NCBI GenBank assembly: GCA_035235625.1
Contig: CP141141.1
Location: 43,609,719 to 43,673,718 of the forward strand
Source: Saururus chinensis
Lineage: Eukaryota > Streptophyta > Magnoliopsida > Piperales > Saururaceae
Reading direction: 5' to 3'
Length of the DNA: 64,000 bases
Shown here: positions 36,485-48,879 of the stretch, one piece after another
Position numbering within the stretch: the first letter of the stretch is position 1
Layout: each line of letters begins with the position of its first letter
Notes under the pieces: generated by a model
Database searches by the model: none
What the model saw: only the letters and a program-made list of their open reading frames with translations
What the model was told of the DNA's origin: nothing
Translations under genes and position numbers: made by a program

Positions 36485-37104
36485 AAGGATGGAAACATTT
36501 TAGTCTTCCAACTAAGGACATCGTTGATAGGTGTCATCCATTATGGGGATTAACAGTGCTTAATGCACGTCCATGTCTTGATAATCGACGGCTTTTATAA
36601 AGTTGAGGATGTCCCGGAGGAGGATGCAAGTAGGAGGATCTGCAGGCCCCTTCAACTCGATCTGGGTGTGGAACAAGGGCTGCAATTTCGTTTTTTTACC
36701 AAGAGAATTAAGTCTGCAGTCGTTGTATCCTGGAGACATATATGTTTATGCGATGAACGGATGATTGATTGATTAGTTTTAGCGATCGTCACCAGAATCA
36801 ATGCAGCCTCAACAATTAGAATCTCCGGCTAAAATAGAATAGTACTCGTTCTCGTTTTATATGTCTGATTTCTTTCTTTTTGACGGTGAAGTTCTGAATG
36901 CCAATAAAGTGTAATCAGCCCAACGTAAGTTAATAATTAAACTCGCCAAAGTTAATACTCCCTCCGTAGTATATTAAAATAGCTCAATTTCTAAATTTTA
37001 TTATTTGTATCTCACATTTCTCTTCCGCGTCTAACATTCCCTCGATGCCACCCTATTTACCCTCTTCACATATCCTATTTTCCGGGAGCTGCAACTTTTC
37101 GTCA
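36485..37104. other. Intergenic DNA with one MITE terminus
   Basis: A clean Stowaway-like end, TACTCCCTCCGTAGTATATT then AAAATAGCTC, begins at about 36957, but no right end was found. A frame at 36563-36772 was not recognised. Confidence 0.4.
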
Positions 37105-37410
37105 CGTCCTAGTAATATGAGTGACCGCATTTTTCTTCAGAAATCTCGTACTCGCATTTCCCCGGCCTTTCCAATTCGGGTCGGACATATTGTCCTCTAT
37201 CAAGATCTTCAACTCCTCCTTGGATAGGCTCGACACGTCGTACCTTATATTCACCTCATTTTCTTCTTGTTTAAAGTCCCACAGCGATCGGAACGGCCCC
37301 GAGCCGAGCCCCAGAAGGTCATGGCGTCCTGGAAGAGCTGATCTACTGTGTCCAGAATCTGTTGCATCGTCCTCATGTGAGAACACGAGTCCAACATGCC
37401 TTAATCAACA
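37105..37410 (-). pseudogene. Chloroplast small heat shock protein (HSP21-like) pseudogene
   Basis: The minus strand encodes MQQILDTVDQLFQDAMTFWG, which matches the amphipathic helix of chloroplast sHSPs (typical form MRQMLDTMDRLFEDAMTF). After a frameshift at about 37297-37312 it continues GPFRSLWDFKQEENEVNIRY, then DVSSLSKEELKILIEDNM, the start of the alpha-crystallin domain. The rest of that domain, including the final beta strands, is absent, and the frame ends in unrelated sequence. So it is a frameshifted, truncated copy. I did not find the transit peptide region nearby. Confidence 0.75.
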
Positions 37411-38109
37411 TAGACAACATATTGTCACTATCTCTACAAAGAAAAATCACCAGGAACATGTAAAACGCACATTGGCTTTGTCATACACATTACTTACTAC
37501 AAAGAGAGATTTCTATAATAGATCTTCGGGAGCTATTCTGGACCTGGGTCCCTCGCTTCTACTGGTCTACTTGAACATCAACGGCTTGGTCTTTGTTCTC
37601 AGCTTCTGCTTGTGCACCCAAGACAAACAGGCCTCTTGCCGCATGTCTTGAGGTTTGTTGGGCTCTGCCTGGAAAGGCAACACATGATGGAGCCAGTGAC
37701 CTCCCATGGAGGAGCGGGCACTGATCCGGTCCTTGAGGAGGGCAAGCGTCTTCAACAGTGCGGATCAGTAGGAGGGCCAGCTATGGAAGGACTCCTCCCG
37801 GAAGAAGTCGTGCTTGCTCCACCGCCAGTAGCTTTTGCTTGAGGCCTCATCAAAATGGCCAGGCCTAGGCTATTTTCCTGAACATGAGAATCGTTCACGA
37901 CTTCACGTCCTTGATCGGCCGCCAACATCCCAACATCAACGACGGCCTGGGCACCCCTTATGCCTCATTTGCTAAACACAGTAGGCAACCCAACTCCTTC
38001 CTAAGAGGACAATCGCAAAATGAGGCAAAAACGGCCGATGATGTGTGGTCCACCGCCACTAGCTACGGCGACGAGGCTACTTCAATGATAAAAAAAATTG
38101 TGTGAGAAG
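37411..38109. other. Gene-like but unrecognised sequence
   Basis: GC-balanced sequence with several short frames on both strands (minus strand 37567-37755, plus strand 37884-38105). It may be debris of one or more genes next to the sHSP pseudogene. No family could be assigned. Confidence 0.3.
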
Positions 38110-38211
38110 CGTTTTAAAATATCTAACGGTTAAAATTAAATAAAATTAAGTAATTAATATAAAATAATTATTTTTTCTTATTAGAACTTTTAATTTAAGA
38201 CGGAGAGTGTA
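38110..38211. mobile_element. Stowaway-like MITE remnant (right end)
   Basis: The right end read on the minus strand is TACACTCTCCGTCTTAAATT and then AAAAGTTCTAATA. The left end was not clearly found. Confidence 0.4.
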
Positions 38212-40605
38212 ACAAATAGCATTGAGTGAAACTAAGCGCTCTTCTATAAGAAAAAAAAAAACCAAGGTCAAAAGTACATTATAATTAGCTTAGCAGGCGA
38301 TGTTTCTATAATTGGTTGTTTGTGATCACGCCAATCAATAGACACATTCGCGGAAAGATCTCTGATTAGACCACCTCGATGTGACCTAGAGCCGTGAATG
38401 ACGAGGACAGTGTCGACCAGTGGTGGGACTGCGTAGAAAATTAAATTGGGTGACTGGAAAGAAGCAACAGCCTCCGGATCGCAAGGTTTGTTGGGTGATC
38501 GTCACAAATTCATAATCAACCATGGAATGAGGACATGGAAGAAAACTCCATCTACTCAGGACAAGGAACAACACAAATGGACACACTAGCACCTTACTCA
38601 GACTTTCACAGGATTCTCGGCCAGTGCAAAGCCGTACGGCTGCATTAGTATCAAACAATTTTTCTGTATGTCAGGTTATGCTTTTTCGATAAAAAGGCAA
38701 TTTGATGGAGGGATGAGGGTTAGTGCTTGTGTCATCATGTGAACTAACGACAAGTAACTTTAGTAGCGACCTCGCTAATAAAACTTCACCAAGGGATTTA
38801 AATCTTACCCCTAGTGCCACTTATTTTAAAAAATCCTGAAAGTATTTTTTATCTATTTTTCTCACCACAATTTATTTGGGTTAGATCCCGCATTCTCAAA
38901 ATTAGATTCATATGTTCTTAGTGACATTGAATTTATCTTATCAAACTTTATTATATAAGAGATGTCATGGAGCATTTGTCTTGCACTTTTACTAAGCTAA
39001 CAAAATCAACCATTACAATTTAAACCCTATTACCATTTAAACCCATAGAAATATTAATCTATCACAATATCTATATTTCACAATTTCAATATAAATAATT
39101 ATAAGATAATATAAAATGTCTAATATGCAATGGGTAAATGTTGTGATTGATAAATGGGGGGCTTATATTCTTAGTCAACTTTATTTATACCTTAGGCTTT
39201 ACATCACTTATGATTAGAATATCACTTATAATTAAATAATAAAAAATTAATCTTACAAGAGACTTAATTTTCTTATTAAATCAAATATAATATAAAATTT
39301 ATAATATAGAGAAAATAAAGTATAAATATAGTTTTATAAATAATAATTATGTTAAGCCTTAAAGTGAAAAGGGTTTTGTTATTTAAAAAAAATAATTGCC
39401 CAGGATAACGTGTTTGTCTTTTTTTGTTCTAATAAAAAAATATTGCAAGTAGAACTAGAACACTGTCGTCTCAGACGCCTCCTGTATCACGGTTTCAAAA
39501 TAGGCGGCTCCTTTCTTGGAGCAGGTGAGATATGAGTGAGGGAACTCAGCTCGAGCGGGGCAGCACTTTGATAATAAAAAGAGCGACGATATTCAATGTA
39601 CCAAAGAGAGGGATCTCTTCTTCTTCTTTTGTTTTTGTTTTGGTTGCTTACAAGGACCACCCTCCCAATTATGTCTAAAAAGGATGGTGAGACAAATGTC
39701 AGGGCTGCAGATGCATTTCAATGTGGGTCTTACGTCTGGCTATCTATGCCGACAATGAAATACATCTGCTGCCGTACGTAATCATCTTCCGTTTTAAACG
39801 ATCTCTTACCAGTTACCGTACCTATGGCCTACCGATCGAAAGTTGAGAGCCCTTCATCTATAGAATATACACTAATGTATATTAGTGACTATATTACAAA
39901 TATTAACGTGCCCTAATATGTACACACTGTTAACCTTTAATATCAACAATTCTCCATCCATAACTTCTGCTAGGCTCATTGTGGGGGAAAGCATAGATGA
40001 TAAATGCCGGACGCAATGATGATAGATGCCGAAAGCAGGGTTGGAAACGAAGGTGTACAGCAGCAATGTGAACAGTCCTGTTAGGAGCTTAATTAGCTAC
40101 TAACGTTACTAATTGACAGGATCAATGTTCACAAACAAAAAGGTACAAATGTGATCATTAAACACTCACCCACTTTGAACTTTGCCCTTTTATACGGCTC
40201 AATGGATTTTCTTAAACACATTATACATAATGAAAGCTAAATAAATGTACAATCACACGTGTCCTCAGATTCTGATCTTTACAAATATGGCTACTTACAA
40301 AAAATTCCTAATGCAACAAACTTTTACCCTAAAATTACCAACAGAGAGAAAAAGCCAAGGGAGTCTCCGACGACAAAAACTCCAAGACATATCGAGATGC
40401 TTGATCTAAAAGAAATCTCCACTTACGACAGGCTGAAGTATTCCCCATGTGGCAACTCCCAACAAACTGCGCCATGAGCACAACCATAAAAATTTTACTT
40501 AAAAATTAAAGATTGAGTTTCATTTAACTGAACCGAAAAGACAGAATTATCTCTAATATCTTATGACAAATGCCTAACCTCATATATTTGATTGCCAAAT
40601 CAGGA
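38212..40605. other. AT-rich intergenic DNA
   Basis: No gene was recognised in 2.4 kb. The short frames at 38386-38658 and 39596-39781 have no recognisable similarity. The 3' UTR of the MEKK1-like gene should lie at the right end. Confidence 0.45.
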
Positions 40606-43600
40606 TCATCTGTTTACAGTTGGGGAAACAGAATCTGGAACTGGTAGTTGCCTCCTCACAAAGGGATGGTTTAGTAACTCGGCAGCAGATGGCCGATCAT
40701 CTGGTTCAACTCTTAAGCACTGCTGGATAAAATCCCTTGCATCCCGTGACAGAGAATTGGGAATAAGTGGAGGTTCACCCCTGCCAATCTTAAATAATGC
40801 TTGTGTCTGTCAAACACAAAACAAAAAAGTCAGAAATTATTCCCCGCCAGGGATACTAAAAAACAAACCACATAGAGATCCAACACGAGAAAGAATTAGC
40901 GTCTTTTGCAGGCAGAAATAGATACAACTCCCATTAAACCAGTTAATTAGAAGAGCATCAAAAGTGGAAGAAGTACTAACCCATTCCAAATTAGAATACG
41001 GGAGCTGACCAGTTAACAACTCCAACACAGTGCAACCAAGACTCCAAATATCAGCTGGAAGTCCATACGTCTTTCGAGGATTAACGACCTACAGAAAGAA
41101 AAAAAATGGTCATAAACCAGAGATACATTTCATAAATCATGCATACGAAACAATAACACTTGCAACATGTGATCCACCATTCATCCAAATTAGAAATCTA
41201 TAGTGTCCTCAGCAATAGAGTTATGGAGTATCAAAAGTCAAAGTCATAAAAAACTATAGCCACTATAGATTTTAAACCATCCCATCCCAATCTACCAAAC
41301 ATGGGGGCATAACAATACTTGGTTCATAAAGGGACTTGGTTTCTAGTAAGGCATAAAATAAATAACAGGGTCAGGGGGGCTAACGCAAAAGTTACAACTG
41401 ATATATAATGGATTAACCTATTACAGTAACTAATACGTAAAAGCAGTTGAGAGATGAACCTCAGGAGCCATCCAATATGCACTGCCTTTGCAAGATTTCA
41501 GCATGTTTATTTTGTCTGTCTGGAGAATGAAGCACAGAGTAAACATTAGATGAAAAAATTTGCCAAGACGACCTAGTTCCAGAAATTGCTGCAAAGCACA
41601 TTTGTCATGGTGCAGAGTCATACCTCCTTTGCCAATCCAAAATCAGCAAGCTTCACTGACCCAGAGGCATCCACCAATATATTAGCACATTTAATATCTC
41701 TGAAATATAATATGAAACAGGATCAAGATCAATTAAACAAAGCTACATGATAAATATAAATACATACATTTTACAAACATTGTCTTACTCAGAAAAATAA
41801 AAAGCATCTAGCTGTCAATTCGGAAAAAAATATAAAACATCAATTGGTCACCTCATTATGGATAGCATACTTGTGCTAATTTGGTTAATAAAAAATATTT
41901 CAGTTCGCTCACCTGTGCAACACATTTCGAACATGAAGATACTTCAGACCAGCTAGTATTTGTCTTGTATAGGAAGAGACTTGGGAATCACGCAAATGAT
42001 ACTTCTGGTAGAGAGATGATAAAGACCCTTGTGTTACTAGCTCAAGGAAGATGTACAATTTTGCTTCTTCCTGAAAAAAAAATGATTTTAGTCAATCGGC
42101 TATTGTGGACAATTCAACTATCAAATACAAGATGAAAACAAGTTATTGATACCATGGACCACAAGGTTCATGGCCAATGTAGAAAGGCCCTTTCATATTC
42201 AATCAACACCCTTTTTTTAAGCAGAGCCCTGAAGAAGTTACAAAATGACATCCAATATTGTATGGGAGCATTTGCTGATATGCTTTCTATTCTGCTAGGT
42301 TTATGTCTCAGCAATCAATTGAAACTCAAGTAATGTTTACATTCGTTCACTTTCTTTGAACTCACAAGCATATAAGCATTAGTAATTGATAAAAATTGAA
42401 CTCCTGTCTCAACGTGTTTCCTATACCAAAACCCACAAGCATATGGGTCCATAATTAAGATTTGCTTCGACTAAAAAATGTGAACCAGTTTCTGAACTAC
42501 AGACACAAACCTGGGTTTAATGGCTATCTATTTCTATTGTTGGGAAAAGTCATAAAAATACATTATTTCATTTATTTTAAAAAATAGCAATCCTACGTAT
42601 AGCTATATTCATATTACAATTCCAGTAGCCTAAGTTTATTTATATTTTACAATTATGGAACATCGAATGCGAGAGCAGCATCAGGTTTCCCACCACTTTC
42701 ATTCTCATCTCCTATTTAAGGTCCAGGTACATCTACACTTGAATATAGTTTCAGATTTCGAACCAGGCAGTGAGATTCAGAGATGCACACTACTGTACTT
42801 TCAATATAATAAACACACTTGATAAATTACATTGATTGTGTAGGTTTTATGTCAATATTTTCAAAAAACATGGTATCATTCGTTCTGACGTAAGATAATT
42901 GTCACATCTATAGCCATAAGGAGTCATAGCACTATGATGTATTACCTTTTCTGTACCCAAATACTGAACTATGTTATCATGTTCAAACTGGCTTAAAAGA
43001 GCAATCTCCTGAAACAACAAAGGAAAATTTAGAGCAACAAAGAATATAATTTAACGTTTCTCGCATGATTAAAAAAAACCATTTAGACATTGTCACTATA
43101 GAGAAAAGGGGAAGCACAGACTTTAAAAGCAATAACACATCCGCAACATCCCAATTCTCAACACAACAAAAAACATGACATGCGGTGAACCCAGAAAAAA
43201 AAAAAACAAAGTATCACTGGCTCACTTGCTCAAGCTGATCAATGGATTGTTGAGCCTTGCTACCTTGGTCAAGAAGAGATACTTCCTTCACGGCAAAAAA
43301 GAATCCGTCGCTGCAAAAACAAAAGGATTTGATGAGGCTATGTACATTAGAGCAAAAGACGAAACTCCAATTGTCAATATTTGCTTAAACAGTTGGACCC
43401 ACAGTAAAAAAAATTTGATCTGACAGATGACTCGTCATAACCAAAGGACATTGTAACGAACAATGTGCAATGACAGGTCTTTTGCAGGTTCTTCACCAAT
43501 GTCTCACTCAATGCTCCCAGAAACTAATGAAAACATATCGCAGCACAGAGCTACATTCCTATCTGACTAATCAAGTCAATAAGGGAACTACTACTCAGGT

Positions 43601-44670
43601 AAATGGCATTAACAAATTTGGTAAAAACCTGCCAATTTCACAAATATAGAAATAAAATGCACTCAGAAATATAAAACAACTGAAACCTTGAGGTTCTAGC
43701 TTCGAAAAACTTACTCGCTAATTCCTTCGTAGACGGTCCCAAAAGACCCACTCCCCAGGAGGTTCCCTCGCTCCCACGACCTGATTGTTCGCCGCAATTT
43801 CCCCTGCGGCGATATCAGAAACATGGGCTCCGTCGTCGTGCTGGACGCATCGTCATCGTTCGAAGTAGAGAATGAACAAGACCCCGTCATCACCGAAGTC
43901 TCTCCTATTCTAATCAGCCTACCATCGTTCTCTTCATCCTCAACTTCGCCAACTTCTTCATCCTCCTCTTCCTCCTCCGCCTCATCCTCTTCTTCGCGGA
44001 CCCTAAAAAGCATAGTCGGATCCTCGTCCGGAGCGAAGGACTTCACTAGGTCCCAAGTCGAGCACTCCCGGTCCAGAACCGGGAGCGACATGGACGGCGG
44101 CGGAGCCAGTACCGGCGGCCGATTCCCCTTAATTCCGCCGCCGGAAGGCGGCGGCTTTAGCACAGGTGTCGGCGGAGCTGGAATATCCTCCGAGACCCTA
44201 ACCTTAATTAACAATTCTGCAGCCAGGTTCCGATCTTCTCTGGTAGTAAAGGCGCCGTAGCCGGCGCCGACGTTGCTGTCACCACGGCCGTTGTCAAAGT
44301 CACCTCGCTGCTCCTCTTTGACCTCATCCTTCTGGTGGAGGCTGGACCTGTTGAGAAGATCGGACGAGGACCGGGCCTTGCGGGCCTCCCAGGCGGCGGT
44401 CGGGATCGCGAAGTCCTCGGGGCCGGACAAGCCCAAATTGCGGCAAATCCGCTCGAACTCGCCTCCCTCGACGCCGTCGACACGGAAGCTGGTCTGGCTG
44501 AGGTAGGGGGAGAGCTCGAGGGAGCGGGTGCGGAGCTCAGAGGAGGGGGAGACGGAGGAAGGGGAAGATCCAGAGGGGTCGGGGGCGGACCAGGCATCGT
44601 ACTCGAATTTCTTGATCGCGTTACGGCGCTCCAGGCGGGGCTTGAGGCCGCGGCGTTGCTTGGAGTCCAT
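40606..44670 (-). CDS. MEKK1-like: MEKK1-like mitogen-activated protein kinase kinase kinase
   Basis: Eight exons: 43715-44670, 43226-43310, 42946-43008, 41913-42070, 41624-41699, 41460-41519, 40981-41088 and 40606-40806. They give 568 aa from [11 protein letters not shown], or 584 aa if the in-frame ATG at 44716-44718 is used. The N-terminal half carries MEKK1-family signatures ([54 protein letters not shown]) and an acidic [14 protein letters not shown] tract. The kinase domain has the G-loop [11 protein letters not shown] (306-316), VAIK-type Lys327, HRDIKCAN (420-427), DFG (440-442) and the activation segment [12 protein letters not shown]. All catalytic residues are present. Arabidopsis MEKK1 acts upstream of MKK1/2 and MPK4 in immunity and stress; the same role here is inferred. 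The kinase domain shows canonical exon phases. Confidence 0.9.
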
Positions 44671-44718
44671 GGGGGAGTCCACGCGCCTATCGGCGAGGAA
44701 AACTCGGGGGATATGCAT

Positions 44719-46093
44719 TTCGGAGGAATCGAGAATCCATTCCGGAGGCTTCGGAAAGAAAAGCGAAAAGCGGAGGGTCAGGGCTGGGTTTCGGCTCGGC
44801 TGAAAGGGCTACTTGGCTGGGCAGCAGCTGGCTTTTCGTCGTCTTGCCGGCGGAGCTGGAGCAGAGAAAGAAAGAGAGAGAGAGAGAGAGAGAGTCAGAG
44901 CTGGGGCGGGGCCGCGGGGGCAACTGAAGCTACTGTTTGCTGACTTGTCAACTTTTGTCGTGTTGGAATGGTAAACGCGGGAGAGAGAATCGGCTTGAAG
45001 CGAGGAGGGCCCACGTCCAAATTGGTAGAGTCTGTCTGATTGGTGGGGGCCGTCTTTGCGCGGGGTCAGAGATGTCGGAGCTATTGACCCGGTAGAAGTT
45101 GAAGAAGGAAACGGACCAGGCCGCCGTCGGGGTGGAGTCGTGGGTCCTGCAGGTCGGCGGCAGGCGGAGGCTGTTTGCTGCTGCGGCCTGGCCCAAAGTC
45201 GAAATCAACTGGGCTGGACTCGTTCAGGCCCAAATAATTGGAGTTATATGTCGTTTTCTTTTTAATACTCTCTCTCTATATATATTTTTTTAATTGAGAA
45301 AAATAAAATGATTAAGCTCATTGATTAGGAGGTCTTAGGGTAAATTGATTAGGAATTAGGATAAATTGGGTTAAGATCGAATTCGGACCACTGTGAATGA
45401 ATCATGTGGTTGCCCACTGAGAAAACACGTGAAGCTCATAAAAATATGGCAAAAACACGTGAAAAGTTCATAAAAATAAGGACAAAACTTTCACGTGTTT
45501 TTACATCTCGCTCTAGAAATTTTCTGAGTAGTCTCACACCAAATACAATATAAGTGCTTCGTAGCGGATCCAAATACGTTCAGATTTGCTACGACACAAT
45601 TTGCTGTGAGTGACTAATCAGCTCTTGTTGGTAAATCTCTTATAAATCTAGCCCTGTAGCGACGGCTGAAAAGGAGAAAACATCCATGAATTTAAGTGAA
45701 ACTACAGGAGTTTGTCTTGAAATCTTTGGTTGCCAAAAAAGCACGTGGTTGAGTGGGTTTGGTTTGTCATTCATCGCGTTAACTAACATTAGTGCCTGTT
45801 ACTTGACTGCCCACAGAGGTTGGTTTGTGTTCGTCTGCCTGTTACCAAAATACAACATAGTGCCTTCTTACATGCTAATCACTTTTTGACAACGTGTATG
45901 ACTTCTATTGAGGTTTAACCAACATTATTGTTTTTCGTCCTTTGTCATTATTATTTTTAGAACGTGACAGTACCCGTAAGTAATTAAATTTTAAGTATTT
46001 TCTTATTTCTCCACTACCCCATCTACCCTCATAAATTTTTTTAACTCATTAACCAATTAAACCTAGAACATAATATGGTGCTCATGATAGATA
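44719..46093. other. Promoter side of the MEKK1-like gene and intergenic DNA
   Basis: The leader of the minus-strand MEKK1-like gene includes a CT-rich tract (44873-44894). Beyond about 45270 the DNA turns AT-rich with no gene recognised. Plus-strand frames at 44335-44943 are antisense shadows of the GC-rich first exon. Confidence 0.4.
44873..44894. repeat. (AG)n tract in the MEKK1-like 5' leader
   Basis: About 11 AG units, read as CT units in the leader of the minus-strand gene, about 155 bp upstream of the 44718 ATG. Confidence 0.9.
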
Positions 46094-46510
46094 TCCCTTG
46101 ATAAAGTATGAAATTTTATATGATAAGTGCCTACCGTGAGGTAATAAGGCCTCAACATATTGTACAAGATAATTTTTGAAACCGCTCTCAAAGTAGATAC
46201 CTTTAACAAAGTATAAAATTATATACAGAGGAAGCCCACTGTGAAGGAGTAAAGTCTCTATGTAAACTATGAAAAAACTTTTAGAATAGAACTTATAGTA
46301 GGCACCCCCTGACAACATATGTAGTTATATACAAAGAGAGCCCACTGTAAAGGAGTAAGGCCTTTATAAACCATGTAAGAACTTCAGGAATTGTACTCAC
46401 AATGAGCACCCTCGACGAAGTATAAATTTCTATATGGTAGGTGCCCACCGCGAAGGAGTAAGACCTGTTACGGGATAACTTATGGAATGACCCTCATGAT
46501 AAGTGCCTCT
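46094..46510. repeat. Minisatellite of about 105-bp units, four copies
   Basis: Units start near 46094, 46203, 46310 and 46413. Each contains a variant of AAAGTATAAAATTATATACA, then GCCCACTGTGAAGGAGTAA and a terminal GCACCCTCGAC-type string. The units are diverged but clearly homologous. Confidence 0.75.
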
Positions 46511-47389
46511 CGACAATATATAATGAGGGGGGGTTTGTAAAGAATAATGACTCTACAAGGCTAAATAGTGAGTAAGTAGGGGGTTCATAAAGTAAAAGTA
46601 AAAATAAAATTTCAATTTAGAGTATATTTAATTTTTTTATTAAATACAAAAGAATAAAAGAGATATGGGGTATTAAGGGGTTTTTTGAAGTGTATGTAGC
46701 GGCATTTTTTTTTTGTGATATTAAATAGTTTGTTCGCATCTAAGCTTTCTCAGAGTTAAAAAGTCGAACTTCATTATTTAGTACTGCTATGAATTTGTCT
46801 CACAAAATTAAATTTTAATTTGTTTATTTCCAATCTGACTAGTATGAGGGGGTAAATTCACTCACAAATAAGAGTTAGCAATAACTAGATTTTTTATCTT
46901 AAAAAATTTCTTTGAGCATTTGTGTCCCTATGAATAGGCATCATCGTGGCTAGGCATATTTGGTAGAAAAAGCTGAGGATATAAAATGCTGAGAGCGCCA
47001 CAATCTTTTAAAATGAGAATTTATGTAAACATGTGCACATTTATGATTTTTCTCTAGATTATTCTTCAAGCCTATGCTTGTCAATTCAAAAATTTCTAAT
47101 AGATAGATTTATTTCCCTCATTAACTTGGCTCTATGGTTTTTTTTTTACATTTTTATGAACCATACTTTTTGTTAAGAAATATGCAATGGGGTTACCATT
47201 ATTGGTTCTTTCTCCATAAAACACAGACGCCATAGTTTAACAGAGAGAAGGGGGGGATGAACTAAAACTGAAAATGAAAGTGAATAGTGAATAAGGAGCT
47301 TATGACCTTCACAATTATTATGCTATAAAAATAGGTTTAATGTCTTAAACGGGCTATATCGACAAATTAAAGGTGATGTTATTTGGCCA
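46511..47389. other. AT-rich intergenic DNA
   Basis: No gene was recognised. Confidence 0.4.
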
Positions 47390-48260
47390 AATGTCTTCTT
47401 GTGCTCGAAAGTAGGGTTGCAAGAAGATGTAGACCTTTTAGAAAAAATAAAGGTTTATAAATTAGACATAAGAACTAATTGCAAAGCTAAGATTGTGTTC
47501 ACTTTGACAAATGGTGTGTGGGAAATTACTTCTTTCAATCATGAGCATAATTATGAACTTGCAAGTAAAAAAGAGAGACAATACCTAAAAATCTGGATTT
47601 GTACATAATGGTGTCATTACTATGTGCAAGTCTATGTGGCACTAAGCGGTAGTTAGCACATTTGGATTAGTTGAAATGGGACATAATAGAGGCAACATTG
47701 TGCAATTTAACATTTTTGATTGCACCATTTTTTGGTGGTTGTCAACTTTTTTTTAGTCTATAGGCATATTGCGTTGCCCCGTTAATCGGGGTTCACGATC
47801 TCAAGAGTTTCACAAGGATACCACCCCAATATTTTTTATATAGATGGGTTAAAAAGGCAAAGAAGAAGGGTTTTGTAAGCAATGAGAGTCAACCCAAAAT
47901 CATTCCAGCTCATCAAATACATTGAGGCTTAGCAAGTTCGTGATTTCATTTTTAGTATAGTGTATAGAAGTTCAAAGATATTTGAAAGAATAACAGTTGT
48001 TACAAAATATTTTGAACAAACTAATGAACAATTGGATCACATGGAAAAACAATTTGCACGTTTAAATGAGGCCAATGATGTTAATGAAATTGAGTATGAT
48101 GATAGTGGTATTTGTGGTAGTGATGATCTTGTTATTTATACGATGAGACGTGTTGGATACCCATAGGAAAAAGGGATGACAAATGCTAGATTAAAAAACA
48201 TTTTAGCAAAAAAAAACATAAAAAGAAACCATTTACGGGGGCAATTGCATCTGATATATT
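47390..48260 (+). pseudogene. FAR1/FRS-like (MULE-derived) pseudogene remnant
   Basis: The frame at 47399-47608 encodes DIRTNCKAKIVFTLTNGVWE and ITSFNHEHNYELAS, a FAR1 DNA-binding-domain signature (C-K-A..W..F..EHNHEL). Several stops follow, and 47960-48166 carries a C-terminal-like segment, ARLNEANDVNEIEYDDSG, ending RRVGYP before a stop. The MULE-type transposase core between them is not recognisable. So this is a decayed copy of a FAR1-related gene or its parent transposon. Confidence 0.55.
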
Positions 48261-48879
48261 TCACATCAGGTTTTTTTGGGATCAGTCGCATACAAGTCTT
48301 GTTGAGAATAACCTTTTTTAAATGTGTTGTGGTACATGTTAGAAACATATGCTGCTATTTCCCTCATAATGTCTCATTCTCCCCGTTACTTACTTCCATT
48401 ATTATGTAATCACGCACACCACTTCTCTTTCCATTTTAAAAAAATTTATCCCACCCCTATTCCATCTTTCCCCATGTTCGTGTCAACAATGTTACCAAAG
48501 CTGGAGCAGTCACCGGCATGGGGTGGTACCAATATCTTCTTCGATTCCCCCCCCCCCCCCCCCACCTTCCAACTACTAATGAGTGTGACTGCGGCCAAAA
48601 AGGGCCCACCTTTGTTGCGACCACCCACTCTCCCTTCTTCTTCTTCTTCCTCCTCCTCCTTCTTCCCTATAGCTGATGAAATGGGCACCTCTCCTAGTTG
48701 TTAGAGTTATAGTCGGCACTGTCGCCATCTCCTGTGCTGTTGTCGACGTCTAAGGAAGAAGGGAAGAAATCTAGGGAGAGGGGGATACATGGGGTAATTG
48801 GGAAAGAATAAGTGGGGGTCACATTGAAAACAACTCAAGGCAATATGTGACTGGCCAGTTCCTACTTCAATGAAGGTTA
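48261..48879. other. Intergenic DNA with low-complexity tracts
   Basis: It contains an 18-base poly-C run at 48546-48563 and a TTC/TCC-repeat stretch at about 48635-48664. Overlapping frames are composition artefacts. Confidence 0.6.
48546..48563 (+). repeat. Poly-C homopolymer (18 bases)
   Basis: An uninterrupted run of C. Its length may be uncertain if the assembly is from short reads. Confidence 0.9.

Noticed and set aside
44335-44943. 202-aa plus-strand protein
   Set aside because: It is antisense to the GC-rich first exon of the MEKK1-like gene; the minus strand has clear family homology.
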